64,000 nucleotides of DNA, taken from Austropuccinia psidii (lineage: Eukaryota > Basidiomycota > Pucciniomycetes > Pucciniales > Sphaerophragmiaceae). Within the stretch, counting starts at the first letter, position 1. Each line of letters begins with the position of its first letter. The translations under genes were made by a program, and so were the position numbers. The stretch is taken from the NCBI GenBank assembly GCA_023105745.1, contig JALGQZ010000009.1:7724937-7788936 (forward strand), written 5' to 3'. Below are positions 21,336 through 32,700 of this stretch, piece by piece. The notes under the pieces are model-generated. The model made no database searches. It had not been told where the DNA came from and worked only from the letters and a program-made list of their open reading frames with translations.

Positions 21336-22190
21336 AGTAGTAATCATAGAGTACTTCTCAAAGAAGTTATTATTATTAGATTTAATATTAATAGCTATCT
21401 TATCCTTGTCATTATTAAATCCTGAATCCATTAAGGGATATATATTCTTATCAAATAAGGATTATTAGCTAGATTGGTCATAAGATCCCTTAAAAAAATA
21501 AATCAATAAATATAAAAACCCACCCTTCTATAATAAAAGAAAAATATTATAGTATTATCTCCAGTATATTCTATATATTATATTTTTAATTTACCTTATA
21601 ATCAATAATTAACCTAAAAATATAACTGAACAAATATAGTTTAAAATATCATACATCTATATAATTATATATTATCAATATTAAATTTATATTTAAATAT
21701 TACCTTTAACCTATCAAATAGTGGTATTAAGCCATTTTTCAAATATATAGTCATCATAAAAGTTATTTATCTAATAATTGAGTAGGTCTGATAGAGACTG
21801 CTGAAAGTCTTCTCTAGTTGTAAAGCCACAATTTTAAATATTGATTTGTGAGCTCTATAGGGAGATTATTAAGTATATTCAGAGGGGCAGCTAATACACC
21901 TTAGCACCCTTGGTTACAGGATCATTCAGCAATTCAAAACTGTTTACCTGTGATTTCCCCCTCAAGGACTGCCTTATCCAATCCCACACTAAAAGGAGTT
22001 CCACAACGGTGTTACCCATGTCACTCTCATGGAGCTACATTAGTCACAACAGGAGCCTACAAGGAACCCCCAAGGGGAAGAACCCTTGTACCCCAATGGA
22101 GCGGAAAAACCAGCTATTTCTGGCTGTTTCATTGAGACCCCTCCTTGTCTCCAACCAGAATTGAACCCATGACGTTGGTAACTGGTTTAC

Positions 22191-22307
22191 TGTAAAAATG
22201 CTGTCTGCCAGACCTCAGCAAAGGGAACTCTTTCCAAAAAGGCTATTAAACCGGTTGAAACACCAATCGATACTGGCAAGTTGTACATCATATTCCACCT
22301 TGTGACA
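22191..22307. repeat. 117-bp terminal repeat, right
   Basis: Starts TGTAAAAATGCTGTC and ends CCTTGTGACA. Directly to its left at 22150-22180 is a tRNA T-arm-like stretch; on the minus strand it reads GTCATGGGTTCAATTC. Confidence 0.85.
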
Positions 22308-23217
22308 GGATGCCAAATTCACTTCAGCACTGTGGACAAATCTTCACCAATTATTTGGCACTAAATTGTCTTTCTCTACAGCCTACCACCCACAAACCAA
22401 TAGACTAGCTGAAAGGATTATACAAAGCTTGGAAGACATGGTGAGAAGGTCTTGTGCATATGGCCTTGAATTCAAAGATCGTGATGGATTCACTGATGAT
22501 TGGTGTACTCTTCTACCAGAATTAGAATTGGAATATAAGACATAAATTCATGCCAGTAACAATCAAACTCCTGCTATTCTAGAAAAGGGATGGAATCCCA
22601 TATTACCCCAAGATTTTTTAAGAAAAGAGTTGGTTGAAATACATCCTACATCTGCCAGCTTCAAAGGAATGCTAGACAGATCTAGAAAGCATGCAGTAAG
22701 ATCCATGGAAGACTCATTTGCATATGCTAAAGATAAATGGGACAAATCACATGCCACTCCAAATTTCAAAGTGGGGGATTTAGTACTAGTAGCCACCACC
22801 AACTTCAATAACATCAAAGGATTTAAAAAGCTCAAAGACTCCTTTGCAGGACCTTTTGTTATTAAAACCCTCCATGGAGAAAATGTTGTTGAAGTAGAAT
22901 CATCTGAAGAACTTAGTAATAAGCATCCTAAATTTCCAGTGAGCTTGATAAAGCCATATCAATCTAGTGATGTTGAAAAGCTTCCCTTGAGGAATAAAAT
23001 TCCCCAAGTTGTACCTCCTATTCAGACATCTGGTATTAAGAAGATTGCCAAAGCTCTTAAAGAAAGAAAATTGAGAACCAAAAAATTGAGGAAATTCCTT
23101 GTTAGGTACAGTGACCCAGCTTGTGAAGATGAATGGTTAGAAGAAAAGGACATACCTGAAGCTAAAAAACTTCTCAGAAGATTCAGAAATACTAGAAATA
23201 ACAATATTACAAAGTAA
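22308..23217 (+). pseudogene. pol: Integrase C-terminal half of G
   Basis: Continues from the catalytic SDRD at 19624. It contains [10 protein letters not shown] and the third catalytic residue in RLAERIIQ, then a clean 195-codon open frame (22630-23217) with FKVGDLVLV, a GPF motif (FAGPFVIKTLHG) and a chromodomain-like end (FLVRYSDP...EDEWLEEKDIPEAKKLLRRFR). One TAA (near 22543) interrupts the frame upstream. It ends at TAA just before the polypurine tract. Confidence 0.88.
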
Positions 23218-23228
23218 TACTCTTTTTT

Positions 23229-23240
23229 AGGGGGAGGGAA
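23229..23240 (+). promoter_or_regulatory. Polypurine tract of G
   Basis: AGGGGGAGGGAA directly before TGTGAGCC, the LTR start. Confidence 0.85.
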
Positions 23241-25076
23241 TGTGAGCCTTAGAGATATTTTCATATACCCAAAAGACCACAAACAAAAAATTAATATCCA
23301 AACATAAATAAAAAAAACTTATTAACATTATTAAAAATAAAAATATAAATATAAATTTGAATTTATATACATAAGCAAAAATTTAATTATAATTTAAAAA
23401 TAAAAATACATTGAATTTGAAAATTGTAAAAACACATTTTTACTAGAAAAAATTAAGTAAAAATGAATTTATAACAAAATAACCAAAATGAAATAATCTT
23501 ATAAAAAGTTAAATAAATTTTACCTTAACTTTTTAACTAAAAAATAAACATATAAAATTTATTTAACCATTCGATTCCTTATAAAAAACTAGGTGGGGTC
23601 ACCTCTGGGTGAAATCTTTGTCACTCAACTCTATATAAGCTTAAGTTAAGTTTTTTGTATTTTCTGTATAAAAGTTGAAAGTCCTCAAAACCTTAATTCA
23701 ATTCACATCAAATGTAGTGTTAATCATCAATTTTTGTGTTACAATTGAGGTGTTGTGTATATTTCAGAAGTTATGAGGAATTGAAGTATTTTCATTTGAA
23801 TTCAAATGAATGGTCAAAATGTGCGCGTGTATTACATAAGTGAACTTTGCTTTATATATAAGGTGTCAATAATTACAGTAGTGTACTTTAAAACGCAATT
23901 GAATTACATAAGAAACTTGTAAGTATAATACATGATGAGGAATTGAAGGAAAAGATAAATTGGAAAGATTAAATTTGGGGGGGAAAAGGAACGCTAGCTC
24001 TAAGGGGGAGCCAAACCCCCAAAATCCTTTCTGACAGGCATGAGATGTCAAAATCCACAAAAACGTTCCTGACTTTTGGCCTGGAATTGAGTCACAGGGT
24101 CTGTGACTCAATTGATGAGGAGGTTTTGATACCAACCAGGGTAGTTTTAACTGTTGCCAAGAGGGTAAAACTACCCTTAAGATAGAACAATCATAGTAAA
24201 AACAGTTTTAACTGGTTCCTACGTCTCTTAAACTCATTCTGACGTGTTTTGAAGGCTCTAGGCCAGGTATTACTATAGTAATGGCTTATTTAAGGGTCTA
24301 AAATTGCTAAAAATAGCAAAAAATGGCTAAAACCAGCCCTTTTTTGGTCTAAACCAGGGTTCAATGATTCCAGAATTGGCTTTTATGTTGTCAGAGTTTT
24401 TTCCACGACTGACAAGAGTAAAATTTACTTTTTGAGTAAGAAAATTGATAGCTATAAAAGAATGTCTTCTTTGCCCCACTTTTCTGTTCATGTTAGAATC
24501 TTTTCCTTTTATAATCAGTTTAAACACTTTTAAACCAATCAATAGAAGATTTCAACCACCCTCTTTACATCATTTTAAGCCTTTTGGCCACGTGAAAAAA
24601 TCATTATAATCCTTTTTTGTAACTCTTATAATCATTTTTACCCCTGAACCACCCCAAAAGTGAATAAAAGCATCTTTCATCACTGTTAGCTTTGTTACTT
24701 TGTTTCCTAATTCACTCTGGTTATTTTTGGGTGTGTTTTCTCTTTAGAATATCCTTTCAAAGAATTTGTTCTTTAATTAATTTCTTGCAGTTCTTTGCTC
24801 AATTAATTTAAATTGAAATTGATCTTGAAGAAATTTCTTTTGTAGCCTTACATATCTCTTGTAGAGTATTTTTGGATAAAGATTTATTGTTGGTAAAACA
24901 ATAGATATTTATTATATTATTGTTTTATACTTAAAAATTTAAGAACAATAACATTGGTGTGTTTTCAGTTTAAAAATACTATTTCTTACTATTTTTTAAA
25001 AAATTTACCTTATACAAAGTTTGAGGACAGTAAAAGTACTTGATATTTTATCAAATTTTCATATCCACACCTTACA
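23241..25076 (+). repeat. 3' LTR of element G
   Basis: Starts TGTGAGCCTTAGAG and ends CACCTTACA, about 1836 bp. Its first 45 bp resemble the LTR starts of A and B, but the rest is different. The right end is called from the shared CTTACA terminus and is less certain than the left end. Confidence 0.8.
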
Positions 25077-25558
25077 GATCGCCAGTTTCTTTCCCAATAA
25101 TACCAAGGTTTATTTGCCAAAACAGTCAATACCACTTTATACTATTCATCCACAAAAGATGGGTATCATAATCCAATTTTTATTCTGTGGATAGCTCTGC
25201 ATACATCCAGATTATTAAAAGATATATGAAGAGATTCAAAAACTCAAAAAAGATTAGAAACAATTTTGAAAAGATAAAAAAGCCTTAAAAATAAATTCAA
25301 TAGAAGGTGAGTTAAATGGACAATTCTTATTTGAATTAATTTGATTATAAAAAGCTTACACCTGATTAATCAACGCATATTACCTTCAATAATCACAGAT
25401 AATTTTTTTCTCTTCATATTGAAATTGAACATATTAGGTATTGGACCTTAAATCTCAAAATTTGATAAAACTAAAGAATTGAAAAATCAACAAGGCTAAG
25501 AAATATATTTTGGTTTGGTTCATATTCAGAGAATTGAACAAATAAATATGATTAATTA
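25077..25558. other. AT-rich stretch, no gene seen
   Basis: Sequence right of element G; I see no coding region or repeat structure. Confidence 0.5.
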
Positions 25559-25605
25559 TGTATGCCTTAGAATTATTTTCATATACCCAAAAGACCACAA
25601 ATTGA
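25559..25605 (+). repeat. LTR-start fragment related to G
   Basis: Begins TGTATGCCTTAGAA and continues with CATATACCCAAAAGACCACA, which matches the first 45 bp of the G LTR (23241-23286). Similarity fades after about 25605. It is either a decayed solo LTR or a second element of the family. Confidence 0.6.
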
Positions 25606-27053
25606 AATATAGAATTTTCTGGATTAAAGACCATCATTTTCACTACTATATCAATCATAATCATCATAATAATTCAGTCACTTTGGAAGTTTTTTATTTA
25701 ACAAAGGGAATCTTTTTGGAATGTTCATCTTCATTGTAACACTGAGCTTCATTAGCAATTCTTTAATTTTTTTATGATATCACCTTTTTCAATTGAAAAA
25801 GGAATTTTTTTTGATTTCTCCTTGAGAACCGTTCAATTTTTAGATCTCTTTCCTATTCCAAGTATTAAGATTTCTAAATTGAATTTACAAATAGAATAAT
25901 GATTGATTTTGTGAATAAAATATAACTTTATAGAATAAAATTATCTCTTCTTGCAGTCAGCAAGCATAATCCTAAGAAAAGATTTACTTCTTGCAAAAGC
26001 TCCTTATCATCCCCTCAAGGAGTTTTTTCTCAATGATATAAAAACAGATTTGCAATTCTGTCTCTGATTCTGAGTTTTGACTCCAAAGAAGTTTATTCCA
26101 TCATGAGCCCCAATATATTATGGCTTTGCTAATGTGTGCTTCCTGATTTACAAAACTGAAGAAGGGATATGTTGAATAGAATACACAAATTTGTCATACC
26201 TCAATTAAAGAAAAGTGAAAACATTGGAGTAATAATATGTGGGAATGGGAGCTAAATTTTCATTTTGCATGCAAATTCCTATTATTCAAGGAATTAAATA
26301 ACAAAGAGATATTCTGATAGCAATATTAACTCATTTATCTTTCTATCAATAAAGGATACATAAGAAGAATAATAAATGAAAGATATAACTTGATCATAGT
26401 AAAGTTTCTAATTCAACAGAATTGGTTATTTGATCCAGATTCTGGAAAGCATTCCTGGGGCTGATCAATATTCTTTGATTTGTTGTTGAAGCTCTCTTGA
26501 AAAGTCCATAATAACAGTTTTATTGTATATTTGGGCATTTTATGCTATCATATGGTGTCTCCTTTTCATTATAGCTTTTGTGTGCCTCAATGTCAGGCTG
26601 AGTCTATGATAAATTTAAAAGGTGTATGATAGTATTGACAACCTTAGCTATGGCTTTGACGCGGTGAAAAATGGTTCAAAAGAACTGATTCATAATAACA
26701 AATGATTAAATTAAGATATCAAGGGCTTTACTAAAATATTATAGTGGTGGTGAGCGTTGCTGAAAGCCCTGGGTGCAGTCCTACCAGCTGGATTACTATA
26801 ATAAGAGCTACAATACTTACGTTTAAAGTATAACCTGTTTATTTTCGAAGAGTATAACTGTTTTTGACAGTTTTACTGTGTAGGAATTCAAGAGAAGGAT
26901 GGGGATTCCTTTTCTGGTGGTGAAAAGGCCTCCTTCTATCCTGAAATGGGGTGAAAAGGCTTCTAGACCTTTTCACGTAGTGGAAGTGAAGATTTTTCAC
27001 TCTCTATGACAGGAGTGTGGTTTTCAAAAGGATCTCATATCCTTTATTGGGCT
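25606..27053. other. Non-coding stretch, no gene seen
   Basis: AT-rich. Around 26900-27050 there are repeated GGTGAAAAGG and TTTTCAC words. No coding region that I can support. Confidence 0.5.
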
Positions 27054-27079
27054 CAGATGTGGTTTTGAAACCACATCTG
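27054..27079. repeat. 26-base near-perfect palindrome
   Basis: CAGATGTGGTTT, two bases TG, then AAACCACATCTG: 12-bp perfect arms. It lies in a locally GC-richer, non-coding patch with several TGGTTT/AAACCA words. Confidence 0.85.
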
Positions 27080-30000
27080 GGCAGGTTTCACCACTACAGG
27101 GTGAAAACTTTCATCTGGGGACCACACAGCCTGATTCTGACGTGTATGATGCGTAGAATGCTGTACAGAACCTGTGTGGGACCCCAGTATTGAATGAACT
27201 ATGAGGTATTTAAGTAAAAAAAAGTTCTCTGTCTGTTTGACACCTCATAATAATGTTTCTGGGATATTATCCCATGGTAAGACTGTATTGGACAAACTGT
27301 GGGATTTTGACCTTAAAACAGCCATATTTCGGTCAGTTTTTGAGATATCATCCTCAGAATTGGTTTGGTTTGTAGCCCTTTATGTGTTCTACAAAATGGT
27401 TGCTCGTTTTTGATGGTTATCATTGAATCTAGAAAGGTTATGCCATGTACAAGAGTTTTGTACATATGCATGTTTTAGGCAAAAAGCTATATTGGGCTTG
27501 TTTGGCTTATAGTTTTGGTTCTCGATGAGGTATGGGGAAATGAATGGCACTATCAGCTAGCCTCAATTGTGATATTTCCAAAAAAGCCCTACTTCAGGTA
27601 TCTCACACCAAAACTGTAGAAGTTAGATGGGAGGTGAATATTTGATTCACCCTTATTTGGCCTGGATTTGGCCATAACTTCTGTACTACTGGTACTATCT
27701 CAGTTTGGCTGGGAACATTGATATCCCTGACTAAGAGCTTCATTTCAAATACCCATTTGCTTGGGTAAAACCACTTACACTGTATTTCAGATGAGAGGTG
27801 AAAATTAAGGTTTATGCTCAGCAACAACTTTGAGCAGGAATAACTTTGTTATTCTTTGTCCTATGATGATGGCAGTTTTATATTTGGACAGGGGTGAGAT
27901 TCCTCTTTCTTTTGATACCTTTTGTGCTAATTTGGCTCAGATCCATTTTTTGGTGGTATCTTGGCTTTACCATTGGTTTATGGTATTTGCCTGTCATGCT
28001 TGTGCTCTGCTTTTAAGTCAAAGGCTGATGCTAATGGCCTTTTCTGGCTTCTTCACACCTCTTCATTTCAATTATATGGCTTATAATTTTTTGTGAAGAT
28101 TTTGAGGAAGCTTTGTATAGTTAATGCTTCTCACTTACAAAGAAAATGAATCAAAGTTTCTATTTTCACTCTCTTCAGTTTTGGAGCAACATTCCTCTGA
28201 TGGAACTATGAACTTTTCAGTTTTAATTGCATAAATATTGCTGGAAATTGTTTGATGAGTTTCAAAAAGCTAAAGGATGTAACATTCATGAGAAACCTTC
28301 TAATATTATTTAAAACTAATTGAAAGAGATTAAAAAACAAGTTTCTCAAATCCTTTCTTGTAATTAGACGTTCTTATTCTAGGATTCATAAATTGATCTT
28401 TTTTTCCTCTCAACCACCTTTCAATGGGAGCTCTAATTAATATTTCATTCTGACTTGATGTTTGATCCAATGCATATTATGAAAATGAACCTTGATTGAA
28501 TGCAGAAATCTAGTGTTTGATAATTATTGAAATCATAACTTTATCCCACATAGTGATTGAATGTTCATCCCAAGAAAACTTTGGGATTGTGATTCCATAT
28601 GATGCAAGTTCAGCTTGATATCAAGCTTCTTTGTTTTGCAGGAATGCATTTCTTTCCACCAGAAAGAGTCTGGTAATTGGCTTCAAAGCTCAAAAAGTTT
28701 GTTATTTTATGAAATGTATGAAAAGGTGGGAGAATGAATGCATATATTTTCTCTTGTGTGGGCAATGGTTGCTTTAATCGATTTTGGTGGCGCATATTTA
28801 AAATAATCTTCAGAAAATGGACTAAACAAAGATGGGCTTTTGACCCAGAACTAGGAAGAAAAGGTGATATGTACTTATTTATGGTCCTAGTTTTCGTAAT
28901 ATTAGAAGGATCATCTGGTACTGGTGTACTAATATTTATTGAGAACAATTTGGAGCTTTGAAAAATATTTTGAAAAGAACTAAGTAATATTGAAATAATA
29001 TGAATATGAATAAATTCAGAATTTATTTGATAAGGTGAACAAATATATATATTCTGACAATTCAAAGTTGGATTTCGATAGTATATGTGTTTTTTATGCA
29101 TATGCAACATGAAATTGTTTATGCGTATAAAGTCCTGTTAATGGAATGTTAAAGTTGTAAAGCAAGCCCACAGGTTTCTTTGATAAATAATAATTTTTTT
29201 TTTGATAAATTGGTTAAGGGATATCATATTTTTTACCCAAAACATGAGCTTATGCCAAGAAGTGTATAATCTCATTTCAATAAAATTCTTCAAATTTTTG
29301 AAGTATATATATCAATTTATTTTGGAGCTCAAGCTTTAGTTTCATGAAAAACATAAAGAATCAAAGACAAAGCTAATTTGGTTAGATATTGAATAACTAA
29401 CATTTTTTGGAAATGTGTTTATGATTATGTGTATGATATGAGTCAATATCCCATCCCCAATATGACACTGTTTTGAAGAAACATATCAAAGAACTATCAT
29501 TCTGGTAACTAAAAGATTCAATCATATCTTTTTTTGGCCTTCAGACTAAACATTCATTACCAAACATACCAATATGACCTTTCCACCTCACATAGCATGG
29601 AAATCATCTTCATTCAAAAAGGATAGAGCTTTATTTTCTCTTTTTGTATATAAAAATGCAGGTAATATGAGCTATCTCTACTTCTGGAAGTAATATTGGA
29701 AAATTCAAAATGATTCATGGAAAAACCTTATATTTAAACTGTGTTTTTGGGTCAGTTTCATTAAAATTATCGGGTAAATAAAATTTTTTGAAGCTTTTTA
29801 GTAATTTATTCCGATAATAATAAATTATTTCAGCTCAAATGTGTGTTTTTTTCCAATAGCGGGTTTTTCAAATGTCATTTCAACTTCAAGAGAAATATGG
29901 GAGTGAAAAATTAATCAGAAATGAGAGGAAAATATCATTATGATTTTAATTCATTGGCTTCTTCTGGAATAAAATAACTTTAGAATAACAAAGTATAGTC

Positions 30001-30700
30001 ACAATGAGAGTATTGGAAGAGGTATTGAATTAAATATTAAAAGATTTTCTATGCAAAAAGGTTGGAAAGCTTTTTTGTATCACAGATCATTCAAGTTATT
30101 TACTCCTTATAATTTTCTGTTTGCTTTACTACAATTCAGTACTTTGAAAGGTATATCTTAGAATTTCTAACTTACAATATGTCTTGTTGGTAAATCAGGT
30201 GGAAATTGCAATGGGGTTTTCTCAGCAATGCTGTTTCTTAATAAACAAAATAATGTGTGAAATGTAATGTATAATCAACTTGGGGTTTATGGAATAACAT
30301 TAAAAGATAAGTAGGTACTATAAGTATCAAAAATATTTGTTCCCTAGAAAACAAAAAAAATTAGGCTGGAAAAGATTGAAACTATTTCAAGATGTAGAGG
30401 CAACAGGAGGTTTATTCTGCTGAACCCCTCCACCAGGTGCAGTTAACAATGGAACTACTGGTAGATTGGAATAGGATTAATAAAAATTGAAAATAAAATG
30501 TTGAATTAAGACCAAGGCCACATTTTCATATTTTAATTAATCCGTGTAGACTCTAAAAACATTTAACCAATCAATTGATCGATTACTGCCAAAACCCATT
30601 GCAATTAGAATTGAGATGAAACATCACCTTGTATTTCTAAGTTGACTCCATGCAAGGGATCTATAATGTTCTTTCAGGTTGTTTTGAATGACTATTATTC
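27080..30700. other. AT-rich region without recognisable genes
   Basis: Only short ORFs on either strand, none with a recognisable domain. 27470-28090 is less AT-rich and more complex than its surroundings, possibly an unrecognised LTR. Nothing definite. Confidence 0.4.
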
Positions 30701-32700
30701 CAAATTATACTGCCATAAATGCTTTCCAAATTAGATAGGATTGGTTTTCTTGAGGAAAGGTGGAAGCTGATTCTGGTCCAAAAACAAGAAGGCTTGATAA
30801 ATCAGATAAAAAGTGACATATTTCTAATGGAAGATCTTTTGGCCTCCCCAGGAAGAGGAATTTAATTGTTGGGGCTTCTGCTTTGAACATGGAGGTAGAG
30901 AAGAGCAGTAACATTTCCTATCAATTGGTTGAAGACATATCAGAGACCACCACTATCTGCAGTACATTTTTACCTGTCAGGATGATCAGGTGGGAGTAGG
31001 AAAGTGAAATAAGTGGTATTACTGATCTTTTTAAAGAATTTAGCCACTTCCAAAAGTGCCTGATATTATCTCTGTGATAAATGGTTGAGTGTCTGGAGGA
31101 GGTCTTTGGCCAGGAAGGGTGCATCAATGATTGTGGCATCAGCAAGGGAAGCTCTGAAATTGGTCAAGGATCCCTTGATGGGCCTCTTGGTGTAGGAAAT
31201 ATGTTCAGCAATTGGGTGAACTGGGGAATTTTCATTTCTGGGGCTGTGGACAAATTCTTCTTCATGAACTATCTCCTTTCCTGTGAGAAAATCAGTATCA
31301 TTGCTCTATAAAATCCCATCTGAAGGTATATATGTTCAAAATATAAGTCAGTATAATCTATTTATGCTTAATTGATTAAATAAAATATCCATTAAACTCT
31401 TTGCATTTGAAAAAACATACAGAAAACCTTATTATGTCTGGTGATGTACTTTTAGATTTGGTAGGAACCTTTTGACCAAGAAGAATGCTGCGATGTTTAA
31501 TGATAAGGTGAAATTTTTTCAAAAAAAGGTAATAATTGGATTTTTTTGGATTTTTTGTTTATTTACCAATATTGAATTTTGTTGATTTTCTCTTGGGTAA
31601 AGCCTTTAAGAGAATCTGATATTAAAGAGTCAGTTTGATTATCATGTCAAAATAGAACTGTAATAAATCACTTCTCAGAGGGTCTTCTGGAGGGTGAGCC
31701 AATTCCAACAACAATTCTTCAGCTGTTTGTTGAGGTTCTGATTCCACAGTACCTGAGGTAGATGGCAATGCTGGTGGTACCTGTCTCGTATTTGAGCTTG
31801 GTGGAGCCTGGAGGAGTACTTTTATGACAGTGATAATGATTGCGGGAGTATTTGAGTTGGCCTTTTTATTGAAGAATTTCCAGAAGAGATTTCTTTAATG
31901 ATGAGAAGGCGTCTGAGCCTGTTGCCTGGAGGTCAAACCGTAAGGATCTCTTCTTGTTGCTGAAGGCTGGATAGGCCATTCTGATGTAAAAATATGCCTT
32001 GAGAAACTTCCAGGATTGACTTTGGTATTGGGGATTCATCAGATTCCTCAGAGCTGCTTCCTCCAGAAGTGGCTTTGGATGTGGGAGGGGCAATTGAAGG
32101 GGCAAGCTGTGGAATAAGAACTTTTGGTGGTGGTGGAATTGGGAAATTGTTGTTCTTATGATGGAATTGATAAGACACAGCTTGAGGAGACATTTGAGGT
32201 GGAGAATTAGTTTGTTCATAAGAGATTTCTGAATCAATGGAGGCTTTAATTGAGGTCCTGGTTGAAACTTTTTTTTGGCATTTTCAAGCTGAGAAAAGGA
32301 ATTTTCTGGAAAAAAGTAAAAGGTGTCATAAGAAGGGATTCCATAAAAAAAAGAATGAAAGCCTACCACTTGGTGAAAGATAGGGTGATGGGCAGGAATG
32401 TGAAAATATTGGTTGATGATGAGCTTAAAGTGTTGAATTTGTTGAGTAAATTTGTGTTTCTTGATGATGTTGGACTCTAGAGCTTGATTTGGGGCTTTCA
32501 TCAAAATTGACTGGGGCTGACAGGATGGAGGTTTCTATGATGAAACTCTTGGTGCTCAGTGGGATGGAAATTTTATGGGAATGTCTTCTGATTTTCTGCC
32601 TTTGCCTTTGGGACTAACATTGTGGAGATTCATACTCTTCATTACACTGCCTCAAAACAGCTCTATGAGCAGGCTTGCAGCAGGGATTGGGCAGAATTTC
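30700..32700 (-). pseudogene. Decayed coding remnant, minus strand, unknown
   Basis: Stretches that look coding on the minus strand but are broken by stops and frame changes. One is a Pro/Ser-rich acidic segment near 32193-31933 (SGGSSSEESDESPIPKS); another is near 31840-31640 (QQTAEELLLELAHPPEDPL); a third lies near 31290-31060. I do not recognise the family. It could be a gag-like or accessory gene of an old element, or a host pseudogene with introns. Low confidence. Confidence 0.3.

Larger units (their letters stand above)
19625..22307 (-). mobile_element. Non-autonomous element with 117-bp terminal repeats (TRIM-like)
   Basis: 2683 bp inserted in the G integrase. Terminal direct repeats of 117 bp each (19625-19741, 22191-22307) start TG and end CA, roughly 80-85% identical by eye. 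Flanks GGATC (19620-19624) and GGATG (22308-22312) look like a 5-bp target duplication with one change, and excision restores SDRD-KFTS of the integrase. No coding capacity. I favour the minus orientation because a G-rich CCCGGGGGTAC run then lies before the 3' repeat, but this is uncertain. It resembles a TRIM with unusually short LTRs. Confidence 0.75.
19553..25076 (+). mobile_element. Element G: 3' part of an old Gypsy element
   Basis: The host of F and of the 117-bp-LTR element. The visible parts are integrase codons (19555-19624), the rest of the integrase and C-terminus (22308-23217), a polypurine tract and the 3' LTR. Its 5' portion must lie left of base 1 because F is inserted in it. 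Related to A, F and B by protein sequence and by the first 45 bp of the LTR. Confidence 0.88.

Noticed and set aside
22145..22190. Possible tRNA gene on the minus strand
   Set aside because: Only a T-arm-like piece is present. The stem does not pair well and I see no acceptor, D or anticodon arms.
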